Below, in pieces: positions 54,734-63,532 of a stretch of 64,000 bases of DNA. How positions within the stretch are numbered: the stretch's first letter is position 1; each line of letters starts with the position of its first letter. The stretch is taken from assembly GCF_013033515.1 (NCBI RefSeq), contig NZ_WQEG01000001.1, positions 62,001 to 126,000 on the forward strand. The letters are read 5' to 3'. Source of the stretch: Ruegeria sp. HKCCA6707. GTDB taxonomy: Bacteria > Pseudomonadota > Alphaproteobacteria > Rhodobacterales > Rhodobacteraceae. The position numbers and the translations under genes were made by a program. The notes below the pieces were generated by a model, which had not been told where the DNA came from, ran no database searches, and worked only from the letters and a program-made list of their open reading frames with translations.

Positions 54734-55503
54734 GCGAGCCAATCCTGAAAATCCGCAATATCGAAAGCTTCTATGGTCCGATCATGGCCATCCGTGGCGT
54801 GTCTCTGGATGTGCATCCCGGTCAGATCGTTTCGATCCTGGGCGCCAATGGCGCAGGCAAGACGACGCTGATGAAAACCGTCTCGGGCGTGATGGACCCT
54901 GAAAAGGGCACGATTACTTTTGACGGCACGCAGATACAGGGATCCGAGCCGCATAAGGTGGTGCAGCGTGGCATCGTGCATGTCCCCGAAGGCCGTGAAG
55001 TCTTTCCGTTGATGACTGTTGATGAAAACCTCAGCCTCGGGGCCTATACCCTGTCGGACAAGGCGCAGGTCGAGCGGGACCGAGAGTTGGTGTTCAGCTA
55101 TTTCCCTGTCCTGAAAGAGCGCCGCACACAAGAGGCCGGAACCCTGTCCGGCGGGCAGCAACAGATGCTGGCGATTGGTCGTGGTTTGATGGGCAACCCG
55201 CGTATCATGTTGCTCGACGAGCCATCTTTGGGCCTGTCGCCCCTTTTGGTGCAAGAGATTTTCGACATCCTGAAACGCCTTAACGCCGAGCAGAACATGA
55301 CCATGATGCTGGTCGAACAGAACGCCAATGCGGCGCTTGAGCTGGCCCATCATGGCTATGTGATGGAGGTGGGTCGCATCGTCATGGACGGCGCGGCAGA
55401 GGAGCTGCGGGCATCAGAGGACATTCAGAACTTCTATCTGGGTGTGCAGGAAGAAGGCAGTCGCGAGAACCGGCGCTGGAAGCGGAAAAAGACGTGGAGG
55501 TGA
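54730..55503 (+). CDS. HAAT-family ABC transporter ATPase (LivF type)
   Basis: 257-residue ATPase: Walker A GANGAGKTT, VPEGREVFPLMTVDENL, signature LSGGQQQMLAIGRGL, Walker B IMLLDEPSLGLSP, and VEQNANAALEL. The C-terminal 20 residues are unusually basic (RENRRWKRKKTWR). The gene ends 5 bp before the acyl-CoA synthetase start and its tail supplies that gene's ribosome-binding site. Confidence 0.9.
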   Translation: MSEPILKIRNIESFYGPIMAIRGVSLDVHPGQIVSILGANGAGKTTLMKTVSGVMDPEKGTITFDGTQIQGSEPHKVVQRGIVHVPEGREVFPLMTVDENLSLGAYTLSDKAQVERDRELVFSYFPVLKERRTQEAGTLSGGQQQMLAIGRGLMGNPRIMLLDEPSLGLSPLLVQEIFDILKRLNAEQNMTMMLVEQNANAALELAHHGYVMEVGRIVMDGAAEELRASEDIQNFYLGVQEEGSRENRRWKRKKTWR

Positions 55504-55508
55504 CCGGG

Positions 55509-57392
55509 ATGCATGACAGCTTGCCTGCGCAACAGCTGATCGATGGCGTATCCTACAACGCCACCCCCGGTCAACGCCCGGTTTGCGTGGATGGCTGCAC
55601 TACGATTGGTCAGTTGTTCCAGAAACGCTGCGCCGATCTGTCTGATCGGACCGCCCATCGCGAAAAGGACTATGGCATCTGGAAACCCTATTCCTGGGGC
55701 GAATATTGGACCCACGCCAAATGGATCGGTCTGGCCCTGCGCAAGCTTGGATTGAAACGGGGTGAGGTTGTCTCAATCCTGTCTGAGGACCGTAAGGAAT
55801 GGGCCTGGCTGGATATGGGGATCCAGGGCGTCGGCGGGATCGCGTCGGGGATCTATACAACGGATTCGGCCAGCCAGCTGGAATACATCGTCAAAGACAG
55901 CGACAGCCGTTTCCTGATTGTTGAAGACGAAGAACAACTGGATAAGTTCCTGGCTGTGGAAGACGCCCTGCCCGACCTGTTGCGCGTTGTGATCCTGGAA
56001 GACGAAGGGCTGCACGATCTGAACCATCCGCGCTGCGTGATGATCGATGATCTCTATGCTTTGGGGCAACAGGCCGATCAAGACGCTCCGCAGGCGTTCG
56101 AGGATGAAATCGCCAGAACGACGCCGCAGGATACCGCGATCCTGGTCTATACCTCGGGTACGACGGGCATGCCCAAAGGCGCGATGGTCAGCAACGAAAA
56201 CATCATGGCAAGCATTGAGGCGGGCGCGCATTCCCTGCCCAGTCAAGCAAGCGATGAACAGCTGTGCTTTCTGCCGCTGTGCCACATCCTGGAACGCGTT
56301 GTGTCGATCTACTTGCCTCTGGCGTCCAAAAGCACTGTGAACTTTGCCGAAAGCCCGGAAACGGTATTTGCCAACCTGCAAGAGGTCTCGCCCGCCACAT
56401 TCACTGCGGTTCCCCGCGTGTGGGAGAAGATCTATTCACAGGTCCAATTCATGGCCAAAGAGGCGACGCCCGCGGGGCGCGCGGCCTTTGGATTGGCTGT
56501 GAAAGCAGGCCTCGCGCGGGCCGACTACATTCTGTCCGGCCAGTCGGTTCCTGCCGGTGTCGCAGCACGGTTCTGGCTTTGGGATCGTCTGGTTCTGCGC
56601 AATCTGCGGCGTATGCTGGGCATGGACAAACTCCGGCGTGGTGGATCAGGGGCAGCACCGATCTCACCGGATTTGTTGCGATGGTTTTGGGCCATCGGTG
56701 TGCCGATTGTCGAAGGGTTCGGCATGACCGAAACATCAGGTGTCGCCACGCTCAACACGCTGACCGACAACAAGCTGGGTACAATCGGCCGACCCGTCCC
56801 GGGCAATCAGTTGCGCATTGCGGAAGATGGCGAGATTCAGATCAAAGGCCTGAACATATTTCAGGGCTATTGGCGCAACAACGCCAAGACAGCCGAGACA
56901 TTAACCGCAGATGGTTGGTTGCGTACCGGCGATATGGGCCATGTGGATGAAGACGGGTTTGTCACGATAACGGGGCGTCTCAAAGATATCATCATCACCG
57001 CAGGCGGTAAGAACGTCACCCCGGCTGAAATCGAAAGCCGGATGAAATTCAGCCCCTATGTCTCGGATGCCATTGTGATCGGGGATCGCCGCAAATACCT
57101 GACGGCGCTGATCATGATCGATCAGGAAAACGTCGAGAAATTTGCGCAGGAGCAAAAGATCCCCTTCTCAAACTTTGCCTCACTCTGTGCAGCCGACGAG
57201 GTACGTGACCTGATCGCGTCCGAAGTTGCCCAGGTCAACACACATTTCGCGCGGGTCGAACAGATCAAGGATTTCCGCCTGATCGACGTATTGCTCACCG
57301 CCGATGACGACGAACTGACCGCCACAATGAAGCTCAAGCGGAGCTTGGTGGAAAAGAACAACGCAGAATTGATCGAAACCATGTACGATTAA
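55509..57392 (+). CDS. AMP-dependent acyl-CoA synthetase (long-chain type)
   Basis: 627-residue ANL-family ligase that activates a carboxylic acid with ATP and CoA. AMP-binding motif YTSGTTGMPKGAM, RRGGSGAAPISPDLL, GFGMTETSG, adenylate-binding GWLRTGDMGHVDEDG and ITGRLKDIIITAGGKNV. Length and pattern fit long-chain or aromatic/bile-acid type ligases; the C-terminal catalytic Lys lies in the last ~40 residues (ATMKLKRSLV). GGAGG at 55496-55500 sets ATG 55509. Lies inside the transporter operon between ATPases and binding protein, implying activation of the imported acid. Confidence 0.9.
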   Translation: MHDSLPAQQLIDGVSYNATPGQRPVCVDGCTTIGQLFQKRCADLSDRTAHREKDYGIWKPYSWGEYWTHAKWIGLALRKLGLKRGEVVSILSEDRKEWAWLDMGIQGVGGIASGIYTTDSASQLEYIVKDSDSRFLIVEDEEQLDKFLAVEDALPDLLRVVILEDEGLHDLNHPRCVMIDDLYALGQQADQDAPQAFEDEIARTTPQDTAILVYTSGTTGMPKGAMVSNENIMASIEAGAHSLPSQASDEQLCFLPLCHILERVVSIYLPLASKSTVNFAESPETVFANLQEVSPATFTAVPRVWEKIYSQVQFMAKEATPAGRAAFGLAVKAGLARADYILSGQSVPAGVAARFWLWDRLVLRNLRRMLGMDKLRRGGSGAAPISPDLLRWFWAIGVPIVEGFGMTETSGVATLNTLTDNKLGTIGRPVPGNQLRIAEDGEIQIKGLNIFQGYWRNNAKTAETLTADGWLRTGDMGHVDEDGFVTITGRLKDIIITAGGKNVTPAEIESRMKFSPYVSDAIVIGDRRKYLTALIMIDQENVEKFAQEQKIPFSNFASLCAADEVRDLIASEVAQVNTHFARVEQIKDFRLIDVLLTADDDELTATMKLKRSLVEKNNAELIETMYD

Positions 57393-57421
57393 TCAGGGCT
57401 TTGCCCAACGGGAGGAGAAAC

Positions 57422-58573
57422 ATGAAAAACATCATTTCAGGATTGGCCATTGCAGGAGCTATGACAACGGCGGGCTGGGCACAGACGCAAGGCGTCACCG
57501 ACGATGAAATCGTTATCGGCTCGGTCAATGACCTCAGCGGAATTTTCGCCGCCGTCGGCGTGCCAGCCACCAAAGGCGCCAATGTTGTGTTTGACCGGGT
57601 CAACGCCGCGGGCGGCGTGCACGGACGCCAGATCCGCTATGTGGTTGAAGACAACGGGTATCAGATGCCGCGCGCGATGCAGGGCTATAACAAGCTGCTG
57701 AACCGCGACAAGGTGTTTGCGATGCTGCAATCTCTGGGCACGCCGATGAATGTGGCGGGCTTTAACCTGCTGGATCCCAAAGGCATTCCCAACGTGGCCC
57801 CCCTGACCGCCGCGCGTCAGATGCTGCAAGAGCCGATGCGCAACAAATTCACCTCGTTCTCCACCTATTACGATCAGGCGCGGATCGGTGTGAAATACCT
57901 GGCCGGAGAGTTCGGCTCGCAAACCGTCTGCACCATGTATCTGCCCACAGATTTTGGTGAAGAGATTTTGGACGGCAGCAAATCGGGCGCCGAGGAGGCT
58001 GGCATCACATTTGGGGCCGAAACCACCCATAAACCGGATGAGACCGACTTTGTCGGCTCGCTCAGCAAGCTCAAGGAAGAAGGCTGCGACATCGTCACCA
58101 TGGCGTTGGGGGTGCGTCAGGCGATCACCGTTGTGGGCACGGCAAAGAAGATGGGGCTTGAGGACATGAAATTCCTGGGCACCTCGGCCAGTTTCCTGAC
58201 CGTTGTGGCACAGGTCCCGGGCGGTGTGACGGATGGGTTCTATGCCGCGGCCTCATGGCTTGACCTCTGGGCCCGCGCCGAAGAACCCGCCCCCGCCGCG
58301 TTCATCGCTGAATACAAAGAAGCGACCGGCGAAGATCCGGTAGGCTTTGCAATGCTGGGCTATTCCGCTGCCGAGATGATGGTCAAAGCGCTGGAAGCCG
58401 CCGGGCCGGACCTAACCCATGACAGCTTTATCGAAGCGATGGAATCGCTGGATTACATGGACGAGTTGGTGGGGAATCACATCACCTATGGCCCCGACGA
58501 CCACCAGGGTGCTGACACGGTCTTTGTGAATGTCGTCGAAAACGGCGCGTGGAAACTGGTCTACGAAGAATAA
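57422..58573 (+). CDS. HAAT-family ABC transporter substrate-binding protein
   Basis: 383-residue periplasmic binding protein (Peripla_BP_6). Signal peptide MKNIISGLAIAGAMTTAGWA, then DDEIVIGSVNDLSGIFAAVGVPATKG and FDRVNAAGGVHGRQIRYVVEDN, the pattern of binding proteins for amides, aromatic acids or other carboxylates rather than strict LivK. Cys pair likely in QTVCTMYL/EGCDIVT. Start at 57422 follows GGAGG. Last gene before a terminator. Confidence 0.9.
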   Translation: MKNIISGLAIAGAMTTAGWAQTQGVTDDEIVIGSVNDLSGIFAAVGVPATKGANVVFDRVNAAGGVHGRQIRYVVEDNGYQMPRAMQGYNKLLNRDKVFAMLQSLGTPMNVAGFNLLDPKGIPNVAPLTAARQMLQEPMRNKFTSFSTYYDQARIGVKYLAGEFGSQTVCTMYLPTDFGEEILDGSKSGAEEAGITFGAETTHKPDETDFVGSLSKLKEEGCDIVTMALGVRQAITVVGTAKKMGLEDMKFLGTSASFLTVVAQVPGGVTDGFYAAASWLDLWARAEEPAPAAFIAEYKEATGEDPVGFAMLGYSAAEMMVKALEAAGPDLTHDSFIEAMESLDYMDELVGNHITYGPDDHQGADTVFVNVVENGAWKLVYEE

Positions 58574-58595
58574 GCACCGGACATAGCGCAACAAA

Positions 58596-58621
58596 AAAGG
58601 GCTCGCATCTGCGAGCCCTTT
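58596..58621. terminator. Bidirectional terminator between the transporter operon and rpsI
   Basis: Perfect 11-bp stem AAAGGGCTCGC/GCGAGCCCTTT with a 4-base loop; T-rich downstream on the plus strand (GAGTTTTT) and A-rich upstream, which is T-rich on the minus strand. Lies 22 bp past each stop. Confidence 0.9.
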
Positions 58622-58643
58622 GAGTTTTTGCAGTTCGACGCGA

Positions 58644-59129
58644 TTAGCGCTTCGAGAACTGGAACGAACGACGCGCTTTGCGCTTACCGTATTTCTTACG
58701 TTCCACAACGCGGCTGTCGCGGGTCAGGAAGCCTGCGGCTTTCAGCGCGCCGCGCAGGTTGGGATCATAAAGCTGCAGCGCTTTCGAGATGCCGTGCTTG
58801 ACCGCACCGGCCTGACCGGTCAGGCCACCGCCTTTGACGGTTGCGACAACGTCGAACTCACCTTCCACGCCAGCAACCTGGAACGGCTGGCGCAGGATCA
58901 GCTGCAGAACGGGGCGTGCGAAATACACGTCCTGGTCTTTGCCGTTCACGGTGACCTTGCCGGAACCCGGTTTGATCCAGACACGGGCAACAGCGTCTTT
59001 ACGCTTGCCGGTGGCGTAGGAGCGGCCAAGTTCGTCACGCACGGGCTCACGTGCAATGACTTCTTCAGCCACGGTTTCAACGCCTGCGACGGCGCTCAGC
59101 TCTTCGAGAGTATTGATCTGATCAGCCAT
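58644..59129 (-). CDS. rpsI: 30S ribosomal protein S9
   Basis: 161 residues, longer than E. coli S9 (130) by an acidic N-terminal extension of about 35 residues ([20 protein letters not shown]). The core starts [18 protein letters not shown] and ends in the conserved basic tail [14 protein letters not shown] that reaches the P-site tRNA. Follows rplM by 6 bp in the universal rplM-rpsI pair. Confidence 0.97.
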   Translation of the reverse strand: MADQINTLEELSAVAGVETVAEEVIAREPVRDELGRSYATGKRKDAVARVWIKPGSGKVTVNGKDQDVYFARPVLQLILRQPFQVAGVEGEFDVVATVKGGGLTGQAGAVKHGISKALQLYDPNLRGALKAAGFLTRDSRVVERKKYGKRKARRSFQFSKR

Positions 59130-59135
59130 CGGTCA

Positions 59136-59594
59136 TTAGCTCCGGGTGTTTTTCTTGTTCATGGATGCAACATCCAGAACTTCGGGCGCTTGCGCCTCGT
59201 GGGGATGCTCGGCACCGGCATAAACGCGCAGGTTGGTCATCTGCTTGCGCGCCAGACGGTTGCCCGGAAGCATGCGCTTGACCGCTTGGGTCACGACACG
59301 CTCGGGATGCGCACCTTCAAGGATCTCTTGTTTGGTGCGCGATTTGATGCCGCCCGGATGGCCTGTGTGCCAATAGAAGTTTTCGTCGCGCTTCTTGCCG
59401 GTCATCTGGATTTTGTCAGCGTTGATCACGATGACATTGTCGCCCATGTCCATGTTCGGGGTGAACGACGCTTTGTGCTTGCCACGCAGGCGCATGGCGA
59501 CGATCGAGGCAAGACGGCCCAGAACAACGCCCTCGGCGTCGATCAGGATCCATTTCTTGTCGATGTCTGCAGGTGTTGCAGAAAAGGTTTTCAT
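59136..59594 (-). CDS. rplM: 50S ribosomal protein L13
   Basis: 152 residues. [64 protein letters not shown] and [21 protein letters not shown] are L13 hallmarks. ATG 59594 is the family start; a frame 28 codons longer is not. The leader has a short GACCGG/CCGGTC hairpin at 59627-59644 and AT-rich sequence beyond, where its promoter should lie. Confidence 0.97.
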   Translation of the reverse strand: MKTFSATPADIDKKWILIDAEGVVLGRLASIVAMRLRGKHKASFTPNMDMGDNVIVINADKIQMTGKKRDENFYWHTGHPGGIKSRTKQEILEGAHPERVVTQAVKRMLPGNRLARKQMTNLRVYAGAEHPHEAQAPEVLDVASMNKKNTRS

Positions 59595-59833
59595 GGCAGG
59601 ATAGTCCTGTTTGATGTGAAAGACCGGCCTGATCGCAGACCGGTCCGAATTCGATGAGCGGTGTTTAGACTGTGTCACTTACCGCGTCAACAACAGCATT
59701 TCCTGAAAAAACGTTATAAACCAAAGAGATAGAAAATAGGTATTATTTTACCCCAACAACAAGGGTCATTTTTGACCTGTGCCCTATCGCAGAACGTATA
59801 GTGGGACTGTGTTATCAGGAAAGGAGAGTTCTG

Positions 59834-60199
59834 GTGCAGGATTTGGATCAAACCATCTTGGACTACGGTGCCGCCTGGCAGGAGTTGGACGCTGACAACA
59901 GAATGCGTCTGTTGGAGCGGTGCTTTGAAGAGGATGGTCGATACGTGGATCCGACGGCGGACGTCAAAGGCCGCGAGGCTCTTTCAGTGCATATAGGTGA
60001 AGTTCTGAAGTCCTCCGGCGGGCGGGTCGAGATCACCACCAAACCCAGCGTTCACCATGATGTCGTCCATTTCAGATGGCACATGATCAACGCAGAGGGT
60101 CAGGAAATGGTCGCTGGTCACGACTTTGTTCGGCTCGGCGCAGGTGGCAAGATCCAGCATCTTGCGGGTTTCTTCGGCGATCCCGCGCCGACGGCTTGA
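59834..60199 (+). CDS. SnoaL/NTF2-like small protein
   Basis: 121-residue protein of the NTF2-like/SnoaL fold: LDYGAAWQELDADNRMRLLE, FEEDGRYVDPTADVKGREAL, FRWHMINAEGQEMVAGHDFV. These folds bind small ligands as isomerases, hydrolases or carriers; no catalytic residue assignment is possible. I choose GTG 59834 because AAGGAGAG lies 6 bases before it, whereas the upstream ATG at 59801 has no site. Convergent with the MocR gene, stops 2 bp apart. Confidence 0.75.
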   Translation: MQDLDQTILDYGAAWQELDADNRMRLLERCFEEDGRYVDPTADVKGREALSVHIGEVLKSSGGRVEITTKPSVHHDVVHFRWHMINAEGQEMVAGHDFVRLGAGGKIQHLAGFFGDPAPTA

Positions 60200-60201
60200 T
60201 A

Positions 60202-61605
60202 TTAAACGCTGATTTGCTCGGGCGGGTTGTCCAGCAGAACCCGCAATTTCAGCATCGCCTCTTCAAACCGTTCCAGCGATATATGCCCGTTCATGGCGAT
60301 ACGGACGGCGTTTGGCGCACGGCCATCGCGCAGAGCAAACTCGTCTGCCGACCGCAACTGTATCCCTTCGCGCTCGGCAGCGCGACTGAAGGCTGCTGCG
60401 CGCCAACCCGCTGGCAGGTTCAGCCAGACAAAGGGCACATCCGGAGCCCAGTTGAGGTCAAAACCGCCTAATGCGTTTACCGTGATCCGCACATAGTCAC
60501 CCATCTTCTTGCGCACATCCATGGCTATGCGTGGGGTGCGCGGGTCTGACAGCAGCAAGCGCGTCAACTCGGCCAGCGGCTGCGCCAATCCGAAATAGCC
60601 ATATTCCGCTGACCGTCGAAGATCGACGCTGCGGTCGCGGGGTGCTATCGCAAAGCCGACACGCAACGCCGGGGTCAGGATTTTCGAAATCGACGACACG
60701 TGCCACCCCCGCTCGGGCGCCAAAGCGCGATAGCTGGGCTCGCGCGCTTCGCCCATGCGGTAACAATCGTCTTCGACAATTTGCAGATCGTGGCGTCGGG
60801 CCACTTCAACCACCTCTTTTCGGCGTTCAAGCGGTGTATGCACGCCGGTTGGGTTCTGAACCTCGGGCGACACGCAGACCGCCTGCGCACTGGTCTGGCG
60901 CAAGACGTGTTCCAGCGCTTTGGGATCAATGCCCCATTTGTCCATCTTGACCCCAATAACCTCGGCGCGCATCAGCTCTCCCGCACGGCGGAAGCCGGCG
61001 TAAGACAGATCCTCGACGAGAACGACGGGCCGTGGCCCTCGCAAGATGGTCTGAAACACCAGGCACAAACCGTTCTGTCCGCCATGGGTCAGAACGATAT
61101 CATCATGGGTCAGCGGACCCAGCGGCAAGTCCGACAGCCAGTCCACCACCGATTGCCGCATGGGCTGATAGGCATCACGCGTCGGATAATTCAGGAACAA
61201 GCCCGGGTCGGCATGCGAAACCTTTTGCAGACATTCGCGGATCAGCGCCACCTGCCCTGCATCTGGCAGGCGGGGGCTGAACAGGCTGACATTGGCATTG
61301 TACTTGTCGTCTCGCAGATGCAACTGCCGCGACCACACATCATCCAGGATCGGAGACTTTGGCGGGGCAACAAATGTACCCCTTCCAACTTCGGCGGATA
61401 AGAGCCCTTCATCGGTCAGAATTGTATAGGCCCGCGCGACCGTGCCCGGAGTGATCTGCAGGCGATAGGCCAATTCACGCACGGGAGGTAGCTTAACGCC
61501 GATCTCCAGGGTTTTGTTTTCAATCGCTTTTCGAATTGTATCGGCGACCAATGCATATTTTGGTCCTTTTGTTTTCGGCAGTTCAGACGGCCAAATTGTA
61601 TCCAT
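60202..61605 (-). CDS. MocR/GntR-family regulator with aminotransferase domain
   Basis: 467-residue PLP-dependent regulator. Winged HTH at about 15-80 (VKLPPVRELAYRLQITPGTVARAYTIL, the latter split between helices), linker, then fold-type I aminotransferase with DDIVLTHGGQNGL, VSPEVQNPTGV, the Asp of IVEDDCYR and PLP-binding Lys308 in SSISKILTP. MocR proteins sense amino compounds or PLP (for example GabR, PdxR, TauR). AAGGAAG precedes the ATG. The start codon sits inside a palindrome AATTGTA-N5-TACAATT, so the gene is probably autoregulated. Divergent from the DUF1127 gene. Confidence 0.92.
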   Translation of the reverse strand: MDTIWPSELPKTKGPKYALVADTIRKAIENKTLEIGVKLPPVRELAYRLQITPGTVARAYTILTDEGLLSAEVGRGTFVAPPKSPILDDVWSRQLHLRDDKYNANVSLFSPRLPDAGQVALIRECLQKVSHADPGLFLNYPTRDAYQPMRQSVVDWLSDLPLGPLTHDDIVLTHGGQNGLCLVFQTILRGPRPVVLVEDLSYAGFRRAGELMRAEVIGVKMDKWGIDPKALEHVLRQTSAQAVCVSPEVQNPTGVHTPLERRKEVVEVARRHDLQIVEDDCYRMGEAREPSYRALAPERGWHVSSISKILTPALRVGFAIAPRDRSVDLRRSAEYGYFGLAQPLAELTRLLLSDPRTPRIAMDVRKKMGDYVRITVNALGGFDLNWAPDVPFVWLNLPAGWRAAAFSRAAEREGIQLRSADEFALRDGRAPNAVRIAMNGHISLERFEEAMLKLRVLLDNPPEQISV

Positions 61606-61691
61606 TACAATTCTTCCTTTGATTTCGACACAATCCTGAATGTATCAGATATTTGTATCAAGGCAATTTACTTTGTGTCAATACAATTTGG
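61591..61691. promoter_or_regulatory. Operator array between MocR gene and DUF1127 gene
   Basis: Contains CCAAATTGTAT (61591-61601) and its exact inverse ATACAATTTGG (61681-61691); a palindrome AATTGTA-N5-TACAATT at 61594-61612 over the MocR start codon; direct repeats TGTATCA at 61641 and 61654 (13 bp apart), with a related TGTGTCA at 61674. On the minus strand TTGACA (61681-61676) and TACAAA are about 18 bases apart, a plausible MocR promoter embedded in the repeats. Confidence 0.6.
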
Positions 61692-61705
61692 AAAGGATAC
61701 CTCCC

Positions 61706-61933
61706 ATGACACGCGCAACGCACACACCCGCCCTCATGTTGCTGACCGACAGCCCCCGGCTGCCGCTGATCGCAGCTCTGGCCGTGCAGTTTGCAGCGAC
61801 GGTCACGAAATGGGAGCAGCGCCGCCGCAGCCGCGTCAATCTGGGCAAGCTGGATGATCGGTTGCTGCGCGATGTCGGCCTGACGCCGCGCCAGGCCTAT
61901 GAACAATCTCGCCGGTATTTCTGGCTGAACTGA
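61706..61933 (+). CDS. DUF1127 (YjiS-like) small protein
   Basis: 75-residue protein ending in the DUF1127 motif: NLGKLDDRLLRDVGLTPRQAYEQSRR with Arg-rich flanks. Small DUF1127 proteins of alphaproteobacteria bind RNA or affect phosphate, carbon and stress metabolism (CcaF1 in Rhodobacter). An N-terminal hydrophobic stretch (LPLIAALAVQFAATV) precedes it. ATG 61706 preceded by AAAGGATACC; longer frame from 61640 runs through the operator and is rejected. Divergent from the MocR gene and likely controlled by it. Confidence 0.82.
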   Translation: MTRATHTPALMLLTDSPRLPLIAALAVQFAATVTKWEQRRRSRVNLGKLDDRLLRDVGLTPRQAYEQSRRYFWLN

Positions 61934-61967
61934 CCCATCCCCAGTCCCGTTTTCGGGACCTCTTCCT

Positions 61968-61993
61968 GGCCGGGGCTTGCCCCCGGCCCTTTT
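61968..61993 (+). terminator. Terminator after the DUF1127 gene
   Basis: 8-bp stem GGCCGGGG/CCCCGGCC with a 5-base loop followed by CTTTTT. A second small hairpin GTCCCG-TTTT-CGGGAC lies just before it at 61944-61959. Confidence 0.85.
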
Positions 61994-62437
61994 TCATCCA
62001 AATGCCGCTGCGGCCGAGCCTTCGGGCGGGATGGAATAGGTCATGCTGGCGCGGGCCACGGGCTTGTCCGATCCTTCGGAAAATATCAGCACGTCCCCAA
62101 CGGCAAGGCTGCGCCCAAGTTTCAGCAACTTGCAGTGGGCAATCATGTCCTTTGCGCCGTCCGGTTTGCGCAAAAAATCAAGAGAGCTGTTGGTAGTCAC
62201 CGCCAAAGATTGCCGCCCTTTGCGCGCCAGAACCATCGCATAGACGCAGACATCCGCCAACCCAAACATCGACGGGCCCGACACGGTGCCGCCCGGACGC
62301 AGATGCCGCTCTTCCACGACAAGCCGCATGGTAATCTGATCCTCGCTCAGCGCCTCGACCACAAAATCCTGATGCACCTGCGGAAAGACCTGCGCCAGAT
62401 ATTCCATCAATTCTTCTTTGTTCAGCGCCAATGACAT
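61994..62437 (-). CDS. PaaI-family hotdog thioesterase
   Basis: 147-residue hotdog-fold acyl-CoA thioesterase. VVEERHLRPGGTVSGPSMFGLADVCVYAMVL contains the helix with the catalytic Asp (split here), and SLAVTTNSSLDFLRKP plus LGRSLAVGDVLIF follow. Relatives hydrolyse phenylacetyl-, 4-hydroxybenzoyl- or medium-chain acyl-CoA. Single gene, divergent from the enoyl-CoA hydratase 57 bp away, suggesting shared regulation of acyl-CoA use. Confidence 0.86.
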   Translation of the reverse strand: MSLALNKEELMEYLAQVFPQVHQDFVVEALSEDQITMRLVVEERHLRPGGTVSGPSMFGLADVCVYAMVLARKGRQSLAVTTNSSLDFLRKPDGAKDMIAHCKLLKLGRSLAVGDVLIFSEGSDKPVARASMTYSIPPEGSAAAAFG

Positions 62438-62494
62438 ACTTCCCCTCCGTGCCCTGCCGCCCTAGAGTTGGCCAACTGTCATGGGGAGGGCAAG

Positions 62495-63280
62495 ATGGCA
62501 ATTCTGGAACGTAGCGACACGGGGGCCGTTGCCCACCTGACCTTGAATGCGCCCGAGCGTTTGAATGCACTCAGTGATGAGATGCTGGCGGCACTCCAAG
62601 ACCAATTTGATGCGCTACAGAATGACGAATCGATTCGGGTGGTCATCTTGTCCGGTGCGGGCAAAGCCTTTTGTGCCGGGCATGATTTGAAGCAAATGAC
62701 ACAAGGTCGTCAGGCCGAAGATGGCGGTAAAGCCTATTTTCAGGATCTGTTTGACCGCTGCGCTCGCATGATGCTGTCGATCCAGTCTCTGCCCCAGCCG
62801 GTAATTGCGCGCGTTCATGGCATTGCGACGGCCGCAGGATGTCAATTGGTGGCCACCTGTGATCTGGCTGTGGCCGCCGAAGGCACGCGGTTTGGCGTCA
62901 ATGGGGTGAACATCGGTCTCTTTTGCTCGACACCGATGGTGGCGCTCAGTCGAAATATCACTAGAAAACAAGCATTTGAGATGTTGACGACCGGTGAATT
63001 CATATCTGCAGAACGCGCAGCTGAGCTGGGTTTGATCAACCGCGTTGTGCCAGAATTGCTACTTGAGCACGAAACCGAAGCACTGGCCAAACAACTGGAA
63101 GGCAAGCTTGGCGCGGCTGTGAAGATCGGAAAGCGGGCATTTTATGAGCAAATTCATATGCCTGTGGATCAGGCCTATGCCCATACCGCCGAGGTAATGG
63201 CGCAGAATATGATGCATCGCGACACCGAAGAAGGAATTTCTGCCTTTATTGAGAAGCGACCACCCAATTGGCGGCAATAA
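62495..63280 (+). CDS. Enoyl-CoA hydratase/isomerase family protein
   Basis: 261-residue crotonase-fold protein. LNAPERLNALSDEMLAALQ, oxyanion-hole loop GAGKAFCAGHDLKQM, and the second HGIATAAGCQLVATCDLAVAA; a GTRFGVNGVNIGLFCSTP segment replaces the usual catalytic-Glu stretch, resembling the ECHDC3-like branch, which may lack hydratase activity. A GGGGAGG site fixes ATG 62495. Followed by 250 bp without a gene. Confidence 0.87.
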   Translation: MAILERSDTGAVAHLTLNAPERLNALSDEMLAALQDQFDALQNDESIRVVILSGAGKAFCAGHDLKQMTQGRQAEDGGKAYFQDLFDRCARMMLSIQSLPQPVIARVHGIATAAGCQLVATCDLAVAAEGTRFGVNGVNIGLFCSTPMVALSRNITRKQAFEMLTTGEFISAERAAELGLINRVVPELLLEHETEALAKQLEGKLGAAVKIGKRAFYEQIHMPVDQAYAHTAEVMAQNMMHRDTEEGISAFIEKRPPNWRQ

Positions 63281-63532
63281 GGCAATGGTCTAGGATAATT
63301 TTAACGACTGTTCGCAATTTTTCCCTTCCCAAAAGGGCAACACTGTGGCACAGGTTAGTCAGGGCTAAGGCTCAATTATGCTTTTGGGTCGCCGTGGGCG
63401 GAAGGTCCCTCCAGCTGGTTTCTCTCACCGGCGCAGACATTCCCGCAGCGGCGACCCCAAAATCTCCCAAGTTTTCCAACACCTGAAAGAGACGCGTTGC
63501 GCATGTTTGCGTCGTGCCCTATGTGGCAGCGC
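63281..63532. other. Intergenic region with long imperfect hairpin before trmFO
   Basis: No supported gene. It holds a 13-bp stem TTTTGGG-TCGCCG / CGGCGACCC(C)AAAA at 63382-63394 and 63449-63462 with one bulged C, enclosing about 54 bases that include GGTCCCTCC. This may be a leader structure of trmFO, an independent RNA, or a termination signal for the hydratase gene; I cannot decide. Confidence 0.5.

Noticed and set aside
58620..59657. 345-codon plus-strand frame over rpsI-rplM
   Set aside because: Antisense to two ribosomal proteins and starts within a terminator.
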